A DNA stretch of 18,896 bases from CAZWSC01 sp964636385 (GCA_964636385.1 CAZWSC010000067.1:1-18896); one strand, 5' to 3'; shown: positions 7,095-15,799, counted from the stretch's first letter. Translations and numbers: made by a program. The notes: generated from the sequence alone by a model not told the origin.

Positions 7095-8696
7095 ATGCCT
7101 CGAACCATTCGCGGCCTGGCAACTTATCTCATCCACGTGTTCCTCCTGATCTCAGTCCCGTTCGCAATTGCTCCGGCTTTCGCCCAGACGGGAGCGGCAC
7201 GAGAGGCGCAGCTGATCCGCAGGATGGCCGATTTCGATTCGATCCAGATGCGCGAGGAGGTCTGCCGGTCGATCCTGGAGGGAAGGCCGGCCGACTATGC
7301 CCGCCACTTCTGCGAGGGCTTTCTAGCGATCTCCGCCGGCCGGGATCTGGAAGCGGACCTGGCGCTGAACCGGGCCCTGGATGCGAGGTCGGACTTCTCG
7401 CTGGCAGCCCTGATCTACGGAGAAGCGTACGAGGAGCTCGGGAAGCCCGACCTGGCGGAGAAGTTCTACCGCCGCGCCATCCGGATCCATCCGGAACGAA
7501 CCGAGGCCCGATTCGCTCTTGGCCATCTCCTGTTCACCCGGGGACGGGATGAGGATCCGGGACACCTGGCGGATGCGCTCGAAGAGTTCCGCTTGATGAC
7601 GGAAACGGACCCTGCGTCTCCTGACGGCTGGAGCAACATGGGACTGGTCCTCACCCATATGGAGCGGTACGAGGACGCAGAGGTTGTACTCAAGAAGGCC
7701 CTGGAGAGAGACCCCACGGACCCCTTTCTTCTGGACAATCTAGGGGCCCTGTATGCACGTCTTGACCGGAACACAGAGGCCGAGCACACCTGGCGCCTGG
7801 CCCTGGCCGAGAACCCGGGCTACGGACCTGTCGTCATCGAACTGGCGGCCCTGTACGCGCGGACCGGGCGGCTGCTGGATGCGCTGGAAACGCTCGAGGC
7901 GGGCAGGCAGGCCGTACATGCGCCGCCCTGGGGTCCCCGTGTGCGAAGGAACCTCGGGTTCGCCTACATGCGGATGGAGGAATGGGAGCGATCCGGCGAA
8001 GCACTGGCCCAGGCTTTGCAATCCGGCGCCGATGCGCTTGCCTACCTGGGCGCCGGCCATCTGAAGATGCTGAAGGGCTTCACGAACGATGCCCTGCGGG
8101 ACTTCGAACGAGGGGCCTCCCTGGACACGACACTGGCGCTTCCGTTCATCCGTTCGTGGAGGGCCACGCTGAAGTTCGCCATATCGCCGGGCAGATATCC
8201 TGCCCTGGAGACTGTCATCCAGATCACCGAGGAACAGGAATCGGGCGCATTGGAAACGGATCTGGATCCCATGGACCAGGCGATCGTGGACGGCAACACC
8301 GGCGTCAGGTCAACTCCGTACCTCGCCGCATTCGTCCTGGACGAGTGGGTCTTCGACGATGTCGAAGGCGTACGCGATTTCCTGCGCTCAGGAGCCGGGA
8401 ATGCCGTGATCGCGGCGTACGACACACCGCCGGAAGCAGTAACGATGGTCCAGGCTGACTACCCCATGGGTGCCCAGGATGCCGGACAGGGCGGAACAGT
8501 GGACATCCGCGTTGTCATTGACGAAGAGGGGAACGTGGTCCAGACAAAGGTTGAGAACTGCAACGCGCCCCCTTCGCTGTGCAGGTCAGCCGAGCTTGCG
8601 GCAGAGAAGTGGAAGTTCACGCCGGCGATGCGTTACGGCCGGCCCGTGCGCTCGGCGCTCACGATACCTTTCCGCTTCACACCGCCGGGCCATTAG
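7095..8696 (+). CDS. Periplasmic TPR protein with C-terminal TonB-like domain
   Basis: I chose the ATG at 7095 because AGGAG (7082-7086) lies eight bases before it; ATG at 7089 would be too close. The 533-residue product begins with a signal peptide (hydrophobic stretch 11-30, cleavage after AFA30). Residues about 72-400 are tandem tetratricopeptide repeats, for example DLAEKFYRRAIRIHPERTEA, YEDAEVVLKKALERDP and NTEAEHTWRLALAENPGYG. Residues about 440-530 resemble the TonB C-terminal domain: GGTVDIRVVIDEEGNVV, then AAEKWKFTPAMRYGRPV. True TonB has a membrane anchor and a proline-rich span, which are absent here, so this is a soluble TPR/TonB-domain protein that probably mediates protein contacts in the periplasm. 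Its gene is the first of an operon: the nuclease gene begins 21 bases after its stop codon. Confidence 0.82.
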   Translation: MPRTIRGLATYLIHVFLLISVPFAIAPAFAQTGAAREAQLIRRMADFDSIQMREEVCRSILEGRPADYARHFCEGFLAISAGRDLEADLALNRALDARSDFSLAALIYGEAYEELGKPDLAEKFYRRAIRIHPERTEARFALGHLLFTRGRDEDPGHLADALEEFRLMTETDPASPDGWSNMGLVLTHMERYEDAEVVLKKALERDPTDPFLLDNLGALYARLDRNTEAEHTWRLALAENPGYGPVVIELAALYARTGRLLDALETLEAGRQAVHAPPWGPRVRRNLGFAYMRMEEWERSGEALAQALQSGADALAYLGAGHLKMLKGFTNDALRDFERGASLDTTLALPFIRSWRATLKFAISPGRYPALETVIQITEEQESGALETDLDPMDQAIVDGNTGVRSTPYLAAFVLDEWVFDDVEGVRDFLRSGAGNAVIAAYDTPPEAVTMVQADYPMGAQDAGQGGTVDIRVVIDEEGNVVQTKVENCNAPPSLCRSAELAAEKWKFTPAMRYGRPVRSALTIPFRFTPPGH

Positions 8697-8702
8697 CCGG
8701 AC

Positions 8703-8716
8703 GGGAGGCCTCTCCC
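8703..8716 (+). promoter_or_regulatory. Ribosome binding site of the SbcD-like gene inside a small hairpin
   Basis: GGGAG (8703-8707) can pair with CTCCC (8712-8716) around a GCCT loop, which hides the Shine-Dalgarno GGGAGG (8703-8708) of the GTG start at 8718. The upstream stop codon ends at 8696, so a ribosome finishing the TPR gene would melt this stem. The arrangement suits translational coupling. Confidence 0.45.
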
Positions 8717-8717
8717 C

Positions 8718-9878
8718 GTGAGAACGAGGATTCTGCATCTGGCCGATCTTCATCTTGGCCAGGACCACGACTACATCGCTGCAAGGCCCGCAGAAAGGCG
8801 GACCGAGGCGGACGGCCTCCTCACCAGGATCACCGCGTGGGCTCTGTCTCCAGAAAACGGGATCGGCGCTGTTCTCCTGGCGGGGGACATCTTCGACAGT
8901 CACACCCCGCCGGACACCCTGGTACGGACTGTTCTCGCAGACCTGTCACGCCTGCATGAAGCGGGGATCCGCGTACTGACGGTTCCGGGCAACCACGACG
9001 AGTACTCCTACCCGGATGGGGTCTTCCGGAGGTACAGCGCACGCTGGCCGGGCCACCTGGTCACCAACCCAACCCCGGCCAGGGTTGTCTCGTGGGAGTT
9101 GGGAGGACGACGCATCGACCTGTACTCGATGGCCTTTGTCGCCGGCAGGTCCTCCCCCCCCTATGACCAGTTTTCCGTGGAGCCGGGACCATCCTTCAAG
9201 GTGGCCGTCCTTCACGGATCTCTGGATGTGGAGTGGTCCGACCGCTCACTGCCGCTTGCATCCGCGCGCCTGGCAGAACTGGGCCTGGACTACATCGCCC
9301 TCGGGCACATACACAGGCATCGCCAACGACGCCTGGGAAAGGGCTGCGCTGTCTACCCCGGCCGGATAGAGGGAGGCGGCTTCGACGACCCTGGCGGGGC
9401 CGATCTCGTGAGCTTCGATCCGTGCGAGGACGAACCTGCCCCGCGCCATCACGCATTCCGCAGCCGGCCTATCGAGGAGGAGGACTGGAACCTCGGTTCG
9501 TTCTCGTCGGAGCAGGAACTCCACACCCGCATCGAATCCGCCTGCGATGAGGAGAAGATTCTGCGGATCAACCTGCGCGGCATACCAGGATTCCCGGTCG
9601 ATCCCGCCACGCTGGCAGGTCGCTTCGGCAGTCGGTTCTACCACCTCGAGGTGCGTCAGCCGGAAGGGACGGCTCCACTCATCGGGATTGAGAACCTGGT
9701 CGGGGAGCGCACAATCCGCGGCGAGTTCGCCCGGATCGCCGCGCGCGAGGGGGCAGCCTGCCGAACACCCGAAGAGCAGATGCGGACCGAGATGGCCTTC
9801 CGACAGGGCCTGTCAGCCTTCCTCGCTGCGGGGCCGGAGCGGCAGGACAGCACAACGGATGGGACGGCAGGGCAATGA
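8718..9878 (+). CDS. SbcD/YhaO-like (Mre11-family) DNA repair nuclease
   Basis: A GTG start follows GGGAGG by nine bases, giving 386 residues. All calcineurin-type phosphoesterase motifs are present: D10xH12 (LADLHLG), GD57IFD, GN92H93DE, H166 in VAVLHGS, and GH197IH199. These residues bind two Mn ions in Mre11/SbcD nucleases, which act as 3'-5' exonucleases and ssDNA/hairpin endonucleases with an SMC-type ATPase partner. Residues beyond about 270 form a C-terminal region that probably includes the ATPase-binding cap. The next gene starts at 9875 and overlaps the stop as ATGA, and its product is the expected ATPase partner. It is closer in style to the YhaO/YhaN pair than to classic SbcCD because that partner has a membrane hairpin. 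It likely works on broken or blocked DNA ends in the cytoplasm. Confidence 0.88.
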   Translation: MRTRILHLADLHLGQDHDYIAARPAERRTEADGLLTRITAWALSPENGIGAVLLAGDIFDSHTPPDTLVRTVLADLSRLHEAGIRVLTVPGNHDEYSYPDGVFRRYSARWPGHLVTNPTPARVVSWELGGRRIDLYSMAFVAGRSSPPYDQFSVEPGPSFKVAVLHGSLDVEWSDRSLPLASARLAELGLDYIALGHIHRHRQRRLGKGCAVYPGRIEGGGFDDPGGADLVSFDPCEDEPAPRHHAFRSRPIEEEDWNLGSFSSEQELHTRIESACDEEKILRINLRGIPGFPVDPATLAGRFGSRFYHLEVRQPEGTAPLIGIENLVGERTIRGEFARIAAREGAACRTPEEQMRTEMAFRQGLSAFLAAGPERQDSTTDGTAGQ

Positions 9879-12800
9879 CCGATCCTCTGCGCAGCGATCC
9901 CGCGGTGCGGATCCTCAGGCTGAGCCTTGCCGGGTTCGGCATATACGAGAAGCCGTCCCGCTTCGCCTTTCCGCCCGGCGCATGCGTCATGGAAGGCCCG
10001 AACGAGGCGGGGAAGAGCACACTCCTGAACGGACTGGCCGCCGTATGGTTCGGGCTTCCGGCGGACGCCGCCCCTTCGCGCTTTGGCTCCGGCAGGTTCC
10101 GTTCATTCTCCAGGCCTCGGGAGTTCTGGGGCGAACTCGAGTGGGAGCGTGCCGGCCGCCGCTTCCGGCTGCACAGAAGCTTCGAGACGCACCGTGTGCG
10201 CCTCACCGAGGTCACGAGCTCCGGCAGCGAGGTCCTGTTCGAGGGCGAGCACAATCCCCGCGCAACGTCATCCGCCGGAAGCGCCTTCCGCTCGCTGCTC
10301 AGCCAGCACCTTGGAATCTCCGAGCTGGACCTCTTCCTCCAGACATTCTGCATGAGCCAGCCTCTGCCTGATGAAGCCGCGATCGGCGCGGAACTCCAGC
10401 ACCTCCTGTCCGGAAGCAGGGCAGGCCGGGTGGACGATGTCCTGCAGCAGCTGTTCCTGCAGATCAGGGATCTGACAAAAGGGACAGGAGACCTCGGGCT
10501 GATCCGCCCTGGCGCCACGCGCCCCCAGAACCAGAAGGAGCCGGGACGGATCGAGAGGCTCGAAACGGAGCTCACGGAAGCGGCCGGGGAGCTTGGGAAG
10601 GGCCGCGATATCCTGGAGCGTCTCAACGCCCAGAATGAGAAGCTCGAGGAGACTCAGCAGGAGATCCGCAAGGCCGCCGAATCCCTGGAGCTTGCCGAGC
10701 GTCGGGAGGAGGTCCTGCGCAGGTGGCTGGACTTGAGCGAGGAACGCCGCTCGCGGCAGGCGTCGCTGCAGCAGGCGCAGAAGGGGCTGGATGAGCTGTC
10801 TTCCGTGGAGAGGGAGAAGGCTCCCCTCGAGCCTGAGTTGCACGGCCGCTTCGCCCCGTTCGCGAATGCCGGACCCGGCCTGGAGCGGGCGCTCGAGGCA
10901 CTCCAGAAGTCCGAAGCCGAGCGAAGGCGCAGAGGGCAGTCGCTGGATGAGACGGCGGCCGAGGCGATCCGCCTCGAGGAAGAAGCCGACGCCCTCGAGA
11001 AGAGGCTTGCCGGGGAGTTCGCTTCGGTAAGGGGCCGCCCGGGGCTGCTCTCGCTTCGCAGGCAGGCTGCCGAGGCCGGCAGACGCCGCCAGGAACGCAC
11101 TGCTGTGATCTCCACGACGGAACGCGAGCTGGAAGAAGCCGGGCGACGCCTGGAGTCGCTCAGTTCCTGGCAGGGAGTGCGCCCTGATCTGCTGCGCCCG
11201 GAGGCCGAAGCGATCCTGAACGACGTGAAGTCCCTGGAGTCGATAAGAGATCGGATGGCGGAGATAGGCAGCCAGTCCGAGGAACGGCACTTTCTCACCC
11301 CCGGCAGACTGGAGTCGCTGCGCGCCAAGATCGAGCTGGAGGAACGGCGGAAGCTGCTCGCCTCCCGCCTCAGGGATATCGAGAAGGAGCACGACTTCGA
11401 GGCGTCACTCCTTGCGAGCCATGAAGAGGAGCGGAGGGCGAAAGAGAACGAAGTCCGTCTCCTGGAGGAGCAGATCGAACGCGAGTTCCCCGGCGTTGCG
11501 GGCCGTAGCGATCTTCTGTCTGTCGCCGACAGGATCTTCCGTGCCGGGAAGCTTCGCGAAGACAGGCGCCGAAAGATCCTGACCCTGTATGAGGAGAAGA
11601 AGGCACTCGAGGACGCTGCCGGAGCCGCCGGAGACTCAGCGGGCTTCGATCCGCCCACCCTGCGCCGCAGGGCGGAGGAGTTCGCCAGGGATGTCGCACT
11701 GGCCGGGGAGATCGACCGCCGCCTCACCGGAATCACGGAGCAGACCAGCGGCAGGGAGTTTCTGAGTGACGGGAAGCTGGATCAGCTCCGCGAGGCGATC
11801 TCACGGAAGGAGCGCCTGCGGGAGCTCTCCCTGCGGATTCGCGAGCTGGAACTCGACGACATCCGCCGGAGGCACGAGGAGGCAGGCCGCACCGGCGAAG
11901 CCGCCGCGCAGAAGCAGGGGCCGGTCAGCATCTGGCTGAGCCTTCTCGCAGGCGCCGCACTCGGGGCGGGCCTTTACTTCGGTCTCGACATGGCACTGCC
12001 TGTCTCCGCAGGGATCGGCGCCGGGATCGCACTTGTCCTCCGCATACTCAATGCCGTGCTGCTCCGCAGGAAGACTGGCCGGGCCCGTCCACTGAGGGAA
12101 CCGGACGCTGCTGATGCAGGCGACTCTGCGGCTGCACTTGCCGCGCTGCGCGACGAGCAGGCCGATCTGGAGAACCGCGAAGCCGCAGCATCGGAGGAGC
12201 TCGGACCGTACGCGGGCACGACAGGTCCCGAGCTTGCCCGCCTGGAGGAGCGATGGGCGCTGCTCGATGCGGAGGCCGAGCGCCTCCGAAGGGACCGCGC
12301 CGGCCTGCACACCCGCCTCACCGGGACCGAAGATTGCGCCCGCCTGGATGCAATGCCCGCGAGCGGGCTGCAGCATGACGCCGCCTCCCTGCTCAACCTG
12401 CCCGGCGCCCCGGCTGAAGGTTCCGTGGGAGAACTGTCGGAATGGCTGGCCGGCTTGGACCCGCAGTACTGGAGCAGGCTGGAGGATGAAGCGGGCGGGC
12501 GCGAGGAGACGAGGCGACGCGCTGCCGAGGTCGCGCGCGACCTCCAGCGCCTTCAGAGCGAAGACGAGGCGGATACCGAGGTGGAGGAGTTGGCCCGAAG
12601 ACTGCATCCGCTGTCGTCCGACCTGGGGATGGAGGAGATCCAGCGGCAGGTGGAGGAGTGCGCCGCGCTGGAGAAGCGCATCGCTGCGTTGCGCAGTCGA
12701 CTGGATGAGATCCCGGGTGCGGATGAGCTGCGCGCCCGGCGGGAGGCCGCAGACCGGCAGCTGGCAGGGCTCTGGGATGGTGTGCGTGAGGTGTGGCCGG

Positions 12801-14413
12801 AAGCACCCGGGATTCCCGCTCTCGATCCGCTGGAGAAGGAGCTGGAGCGCCTGGAGTCGGCCGCCTACGAACAGGCGCGGGACCTGGGACCATACGCACA
12901 GACCACACGAAGCGAGCTGGACAGGCTCCGGGACAGGTGGCGCCTTCACGACGAGGAGACCGGGCGCCTGAACGAGCGCGAGCGCGAGATCCTCGTTCGC
13001 CGGTTCGGGCTTGCCGAAAGCGGTGTCCGGTGGGAGTCGGTCCCAGCCGCGGAGCTTCCTCCCCCCTTCGACGAAGTCCTGCGACTGCCCGGAGCGCCTG
13101 CCGGGGCTGCGGCCGGGGAGGTCGTGGCCTGGCTGCGCTCTCTGGATCCGGACAGGTGGGAGGAGTTCCGACGCGCCTCATCCCGCCGCCGTGAAGGTGA
13201 ACTCGAGCTGGATCGCATCCGACGCGACCTGGAGCGCCTGCGCAGGGAGCACGAAGAGGACCGCGAACTCGAGAGGCTGACTGCAGAACTCGGTCCATTC
13301 ACGCCGGAAACTCCCGAGGAGACGATCACCGCACTCCTCGAAGGCTGCAGCGAGTGCGAGAAGTCGCTGCACTCTGTGAAGGAGCAGATCCGCGCCCTTC
13401 CGCCCCCGGAGGCGCGGGAGGAGATGCTGGCAGAGGCCGGCAGGCGGCTGGAGCAGGCGTGGGAAGAGGTCGAGTCGGTGTGGCCGGGCGCCAGGGAGCG
13501 GGCATCGGGTGAGGATCTGCCCGGCTGGCTGGCCAGGACGCGCGAGGAGGAACGTGCGTTCCGGGAATGCCGCCGGAAGGCTGAGGCGCTCGATGATCGC
13601 GTACAGACCATCCTGCGCACCGCGGGAATCCCGTCGCGGGCCATCCTGGAGTCGCAGAGGGACGAGGCAAACGCGGTCCTGGGCCAGGTTGTCCTGCGAA
13701 TCCAGGAGGTGGAGAGGGAGGACCCGTTCCTGGCGGCGTCGAAGGACCAGGCCGATCCGATCGAGCGGGCCCGCTCCCTGCAGGCCGAAGCTGAGCGCCT
13801 GGGAGAGGAGTCGGCTCACTACCGGAAGGCGCTGAGGGCTGCGGAGGAGCGGGAGCGTCATCTCATCAGAAACCTGGCCGGCCTGGAGGGCGCTGTGCCG
13901 CCGAACGTGGCGAGGATGGAGGTACAGATCCGGCAGGTGGAGGAGGACCTCGTCCGCCTGCGCAGGGAGCGCGACGCGCTTGCCCTGGCATACCGTTGGG
14001 TGCGCGAGGCGGCGGACAACTTCCAGGCAGCATACCGCGAGGATCTCGAGGCGCGGGTCACGGGACACTTCCAAGCCATCACAGGCTCGCCCGGCCGCCG
14101 TGTCAGCCTGGATGAGGAGTTCGCCTGCAGGGTGATCGACTCCGAAGGAGTAGCCATCGCCCCGGAGCAGCTTTCACAGGGAGCACGGGATCAGCTCGAT
14201 CTGTCGATCCGCCTGGCAGTCGCGGACCTTCTGACCCAGGCCGTTCCGCTGCCTCTCTTCTTCGACGACCCTTTCGTCCACTACGATGCGGGGCGCCTGC
14301 GGAACCTGAGGGAGACTCTGAAGGCCGTCGCAGCCGAGCGGCAGTGGCTGCTGTTGACGCATCGCAGCGACCTCGCGGAGTGGGCGGATCCTGTGGTCGT
14401 CGAGGCGGGGTGA
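9875..14413 (+). CDS. SbcC/YhaN-like SMC-type ATPase with central membrane hairpin and duplicated arms
   Basis: The 1512-residue product starts in a 4-base ATGA overlap with the nuclease gene. The N-terminal lobe carries Walker A GPNEAGKST (41-49). The C-terminal lobe has the signature LSQGARDQL (1433-1441), Walker B PLFFDDPF (D1464, D1465) and a switch His (H1496 in LLLTHRSDL). Long, charged, heptad-like arms lie between the lobes. At the apex are two adjacent hydrophobic segments (about 686-704 and 707-730) in place of the CxxC zinc hook of SbcC and Rad50, as in YhaN. The N-terminal arm contains a tandem repeat of period 156 residues (381-536 and 537 to about 680); the C-terminal arm contains one of period about 229 (775-1002 and 1003-1231). 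This makes it longer than SbcC/YhaN proteins of roughly 900-1200 residues. It should regulate and power the upstream nuclease, tethered to the inner membrane by the apex. Confidence 0.88.
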   Translation: MTDPLRSDPAVRILRLSLAGFGIYEKPSRFAFPPGACVMEGPNEAGKSTLLNGLAAVWFGLPADAAPSRFGSGRFRSFSRPREFWGELEWERAGRRFRLHRSFETHRVRLTEVTSSGSEVLFEGEHNPRATSSAGSAFRSLLSQHLGISELDLFLQTFCMSQPLPDEAAIGAELQHLLSGSRAGRVDDVLQQLFLQIRDLTKGTGDLGLIRPGATRPQNQKEPGRIERLETELTEAAGELGKGRDILERLNAQNEKLEETQQEIRKAAESLELAERREEVLRRWLDLSEERRSRQASLQQAQKGLDELSSVEREKAPLEPELHGRFAPFANAGPGLERALEALQKSEAERRRRGQSLDETAAEAIRLEEEADALEKRLAGEFASVRGRPGLLSLRRQAAEAGRRRQERTAVISTTERELEEAGRRLESLSSWQGVRPDLLRPEAEAILNDVKSLESIRDRMAEIGSQSEERHFLTPGRLESLRAKIELEERRKLLASRLRDIEKEHDFEASLLASHEEERRAKENEVRLLEEQIEREFPGVAGRSDLLSVADRIFRAGKLREDRRRKILTLYEEKKALEDAAGAAGDSAGFDPPTLRRRAEEFARDVALAGEIDRRLTGITEQTSGREFLSDGKLDQLREAISRKERLRELSLRIRELELDDIRRRHEEAGRTGEAAAQKQGPVSIWLSLLAGAALGAGLYFGLDMALPVSAGIGAGIALVLRILNAVLLRRKTGRARPLREPDAADAGDSAAALAALRDEQADLENREAAASEELGPYAGTTGPELARLEERWALLDAEAERLRRDRAGLHTRLTGTEDCARLDAMPASGLQHDAASLLNLPGAPAEGSVGELSEWLAGLDPQYWSRLEDEAGGREETRRRAAEVARDLQRLQSEDEADTEVEELARRLHPLSSDLGMEEIQRQVEECAALEKRIAALRSRLDEIPGADELRARREAADRQLAGLWDGVREVWPEAPGIPALDPLEKELERLESAAYEQARDLGPYAQTTRSELDRLRDRWRLHDEETGRLNEREREILVRRFGLAESGVRWESVPAAELPPPFDEVLRLPGAPAGAAAGEVVAWLRSLDPDRWEEFRRASSRRREGELELDRIRRDLERLRREHEEDRELERLTAELGPFTPETPEETITALLEGCSECEKSLHSVKEQIRALPPPEAREEMLAEAGRRLEQAWEEVESVWPGARERASGEDLPGWLARTREEERAFRECRRKAEALDDRVQTILRTAGIPSRAILESQRDEANAVLGQVVLRIQEVEREDPFLAASKDQADPIERARSLQAEAERLGEESAHYRKALRAAEERERHLIRNLAGLEGAVPPNVARMEVQIRQVEEDLVRLRRERDALALAYRWVREAADNFQAAYREDLEARVTGHFQAITGSPGRRVSLDEEFACRVIDSEGVAIAPEQLSQGARDQLDLSIRLAVADLLTQAVPLPLFFDDPFVHYDAGRLRNLRETLKAVAAERQWLLLTHRSDLAEWADPVVVEAG
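11015..11914 (+). repeat. Internal tandem duplication, N-terminal arm of the SbcC-like protein
   Basis: Two coding units in tandem: residues 381-536 and 537 to about 680. Matching landmarks are EF..V.GR..LLS at 381 and 537, and the FL..G.L..LR..I block starting at 472 and 628; both pairs are exactly 156 residues apart. A hand alignment of about 123 positions without gaps gives about 40 identities, so this is a protein-level duplication, old enough that the DNA has diverged. Confidence 0.75.
12197..13567 (+). repeat. Internal tandem duplication, C-terminal arm of the SbcC-like protein
   Basis: Two coding units in tandem: residues 775-1002 and 1003-1231. Shared landmarks in order are LGPYA.TT..EL.RL..RW (775/1003), LPGAPA....GE...WL..LDP..W (842/1071) and W..V..VWP.A (967/1196). 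Spacing is 228-229 residues throughout. A shorter LGPF-like echo (ELGPFTPETPEETI) inside the second unit matches RLHPLSSDLGMEEI in the first. Confidence 0.8.
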
Positions 14414-14464
14414 GCCGGCAGGCGACTTCGCGTGTGTTCAGGAAGGCCCAGTGCTCAGGGAAGC

Positions 14465-14488
14465 CGCAGCTACGCTACACAAGCTGCG
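14465..14488. terminator. Short stem at convergent gene ends
   Basis: CGCAGCT (14465-14471) pairs with AGCTGCG (14482-14488) around a 10-base loop that includes the stop codon of the minus-strand ATPase gene. It is the only stem seen between the two convergent stop codons and has no T-tract. Support as a terminator is weak. Confidence 0.3.
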
Positions 14489-15692
14489 TTAGAAACGTCC
14501 TGGCAGGCACGATCATCGGCTCCCCGGGCTCGCTGAAGCAATCGGCCGCGACATGGTCGGCCTCGATGACCACCTGGAAGGCATGCGGCGCGCTGACCTG
14601 CGCCTGAAAGTGGCCGAGCGCCCGCGACAGGCGCGTGTCCCGGTGCTTGACCTCGACCAGGAACCAGGGCCGGCCGTCGCGGATCACGACGAAATCGACC
14701 TCGCGCTTCTCCTTGTCGCGGATGTAGTGCAGCGCGAACCCGCCCAGCCCGAGGTCCGTCCAGCCTTCGACCGCCTTGAGCAGGTGACAGCCGACGAGTG
14801 TCTCGGCCCGGTCGCCGGGATCGTCGATCATGGCCCAGTCGCGCAGGAACCAGTGCGGCTCCTTGCGAAGCGACCGCGATACGTTCCTGTGCCATGGGCG
14901 GATCACGAAACCCAGCTGCAGGTCGCACAGGACGCCGATCCATCGCCGCAGGGTATCCACGCTCACGCGAACGTCCCGGGCCAGGTTCGCGAACACCAGC
15001 TGGCGGGACGACCGCGCCATGAGCAGATGGACGAGCGCCTCGATCTGATCGAGGTGCTGCACCTGCGTGAGGTCGCGGATGTCCTCGCGGACGAGCTGCT
15101 CCCCGCGCAGCGACTGCCAGCGCCTGCTGAAGCGGGGGTCGCGCTTGAGGTACGGCTCCGGGAAGCCACCGTGCTCCCACAGCGCCGTCCAGTCTGCATC
15201 GTCGAGCGGGACCGGCATGCGCACGATGCGGGCCGGGTCGGGCAGGTCGGTGTGGACGGCTTCAGCCGCCGAGAATGGATGCATGCGGTAGCGGAAGTAA
15301 CGCCCCATGAGGCTGTCGCCGCCGCGCCGGTAGACGTCGAGGTGGCCGCTGCCTGTGACGATGATCCGCGCCCGGTCGGCATGGGAATCGAAGAAGCCCT
15401 TGAGGAACTGCTTCCAGCGCGGGAACTTGTGCAGCTCGTCGAAGAGGAGCGTGGGGAGACCGGCCGCCAGGCGGTCCAGCCCGAACCACTCGACCAGGTG
15501 CGACGGCCCGGCCAGGATCTGCTCGCGGTGGTCGAGGTCGTCCCAGTTGGCGTAGTGGTCCGCGAGATTGCGGCAGGTGGTGGTCTTGCCGACCTGGCGG
15601 GGACCGCTGACCAGTGCCATCTGACGCCGGTCGCGGAGGTGGTCGGCCAGGATCGCATCGTAGAGACGGCGCAAGGTCTTCATGCCGTCCAT
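14475..15692 (-). CDS. AAA_14/DUF4143-family ATPase
   Basis: The protein has 405 residues. Walker A is GPRQVGKTT (30-38), Walker B is LLFDELHK (D85, E86), and GSGHLDVYRRGGDSLMGR (114-131) is the usual sensor/arginine stretch of this family. The C-terminal DUF4143 domain ends with EVDFVV (D333) and LVEVKH (E347, K349), spaced like a PD-(D/E)xK nuclease fold that may be active or vestigial. These ATPases are widespread, patchily distributed and often found alone next to unrelated genes; their function is not established. The start could be ATG 15692 or ATG 15683; neither has a clear ribosome binding site. It is transcribed against the operon on its left and away from iorA on its right, with no shared operon partner, which suits an independently acquired gene. 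Confidence 0.85.
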   Translation of the reverse strand: MDGMKTLRRLYDAILADHLRDRRQMALVSGPRQVGKTTTCRNLADHYANWDDLDHREQILAGPSHLVEWFGLDRLAAGLPTLLFDELHKFPRWKQFLKGFFDSHADRARIIVTGSGHLDVYRRGGDSLMGRYFRYRMHPFSAAEAVHTDLPDPARIVRMPVPLDDADWTALWEHGGFPEPYLKRDPRFSRRWQSLRGEQLVREDIRDLTQVQHLDQIEALVHLLMARSSRQLVFANLARDVRVSVDTLRRWIGVLCDLQLGFVIRPWHRNVSRSLRKEPHWFLRDWAMIDDPGDRAETLVGCHLLKAVEGWTDLGLGGFALHYIRDKEKREVDFVVIRDGRPWFLVEVKHRDTRLSRALGHFQAQVSAPHAFQVVIEADHVAADCFSEPGEPMIVPARTFLTQLV

Positions 15693-15799
15693 GATCGTGC
15701 ATGTCGTAAAACAGTCAAGACCAAAATTCGAAAGGTCGTAGAATGGACATGTGGCGGCGTGCCCCGGATCTCAGGCCGCCGAACCCCTGCCGCCTGTCG

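Noticed and set aside
6101..7108. Minus-strand open frame across khpA and the divergent region
   Set aside because: It covers a real KH gene in another frame, has no ribosome binding site and gives a Gly/Arg-rich sequence without domains.
10268..11392. Minus-strand open frame of 374 codons inside the SbcC-like gene
   Set aside because: Its Leu/Gln-rich composition is the complement of the Glu/Arg-rich coiled coil on the other strand. No domain or ribosome binding site is seen.
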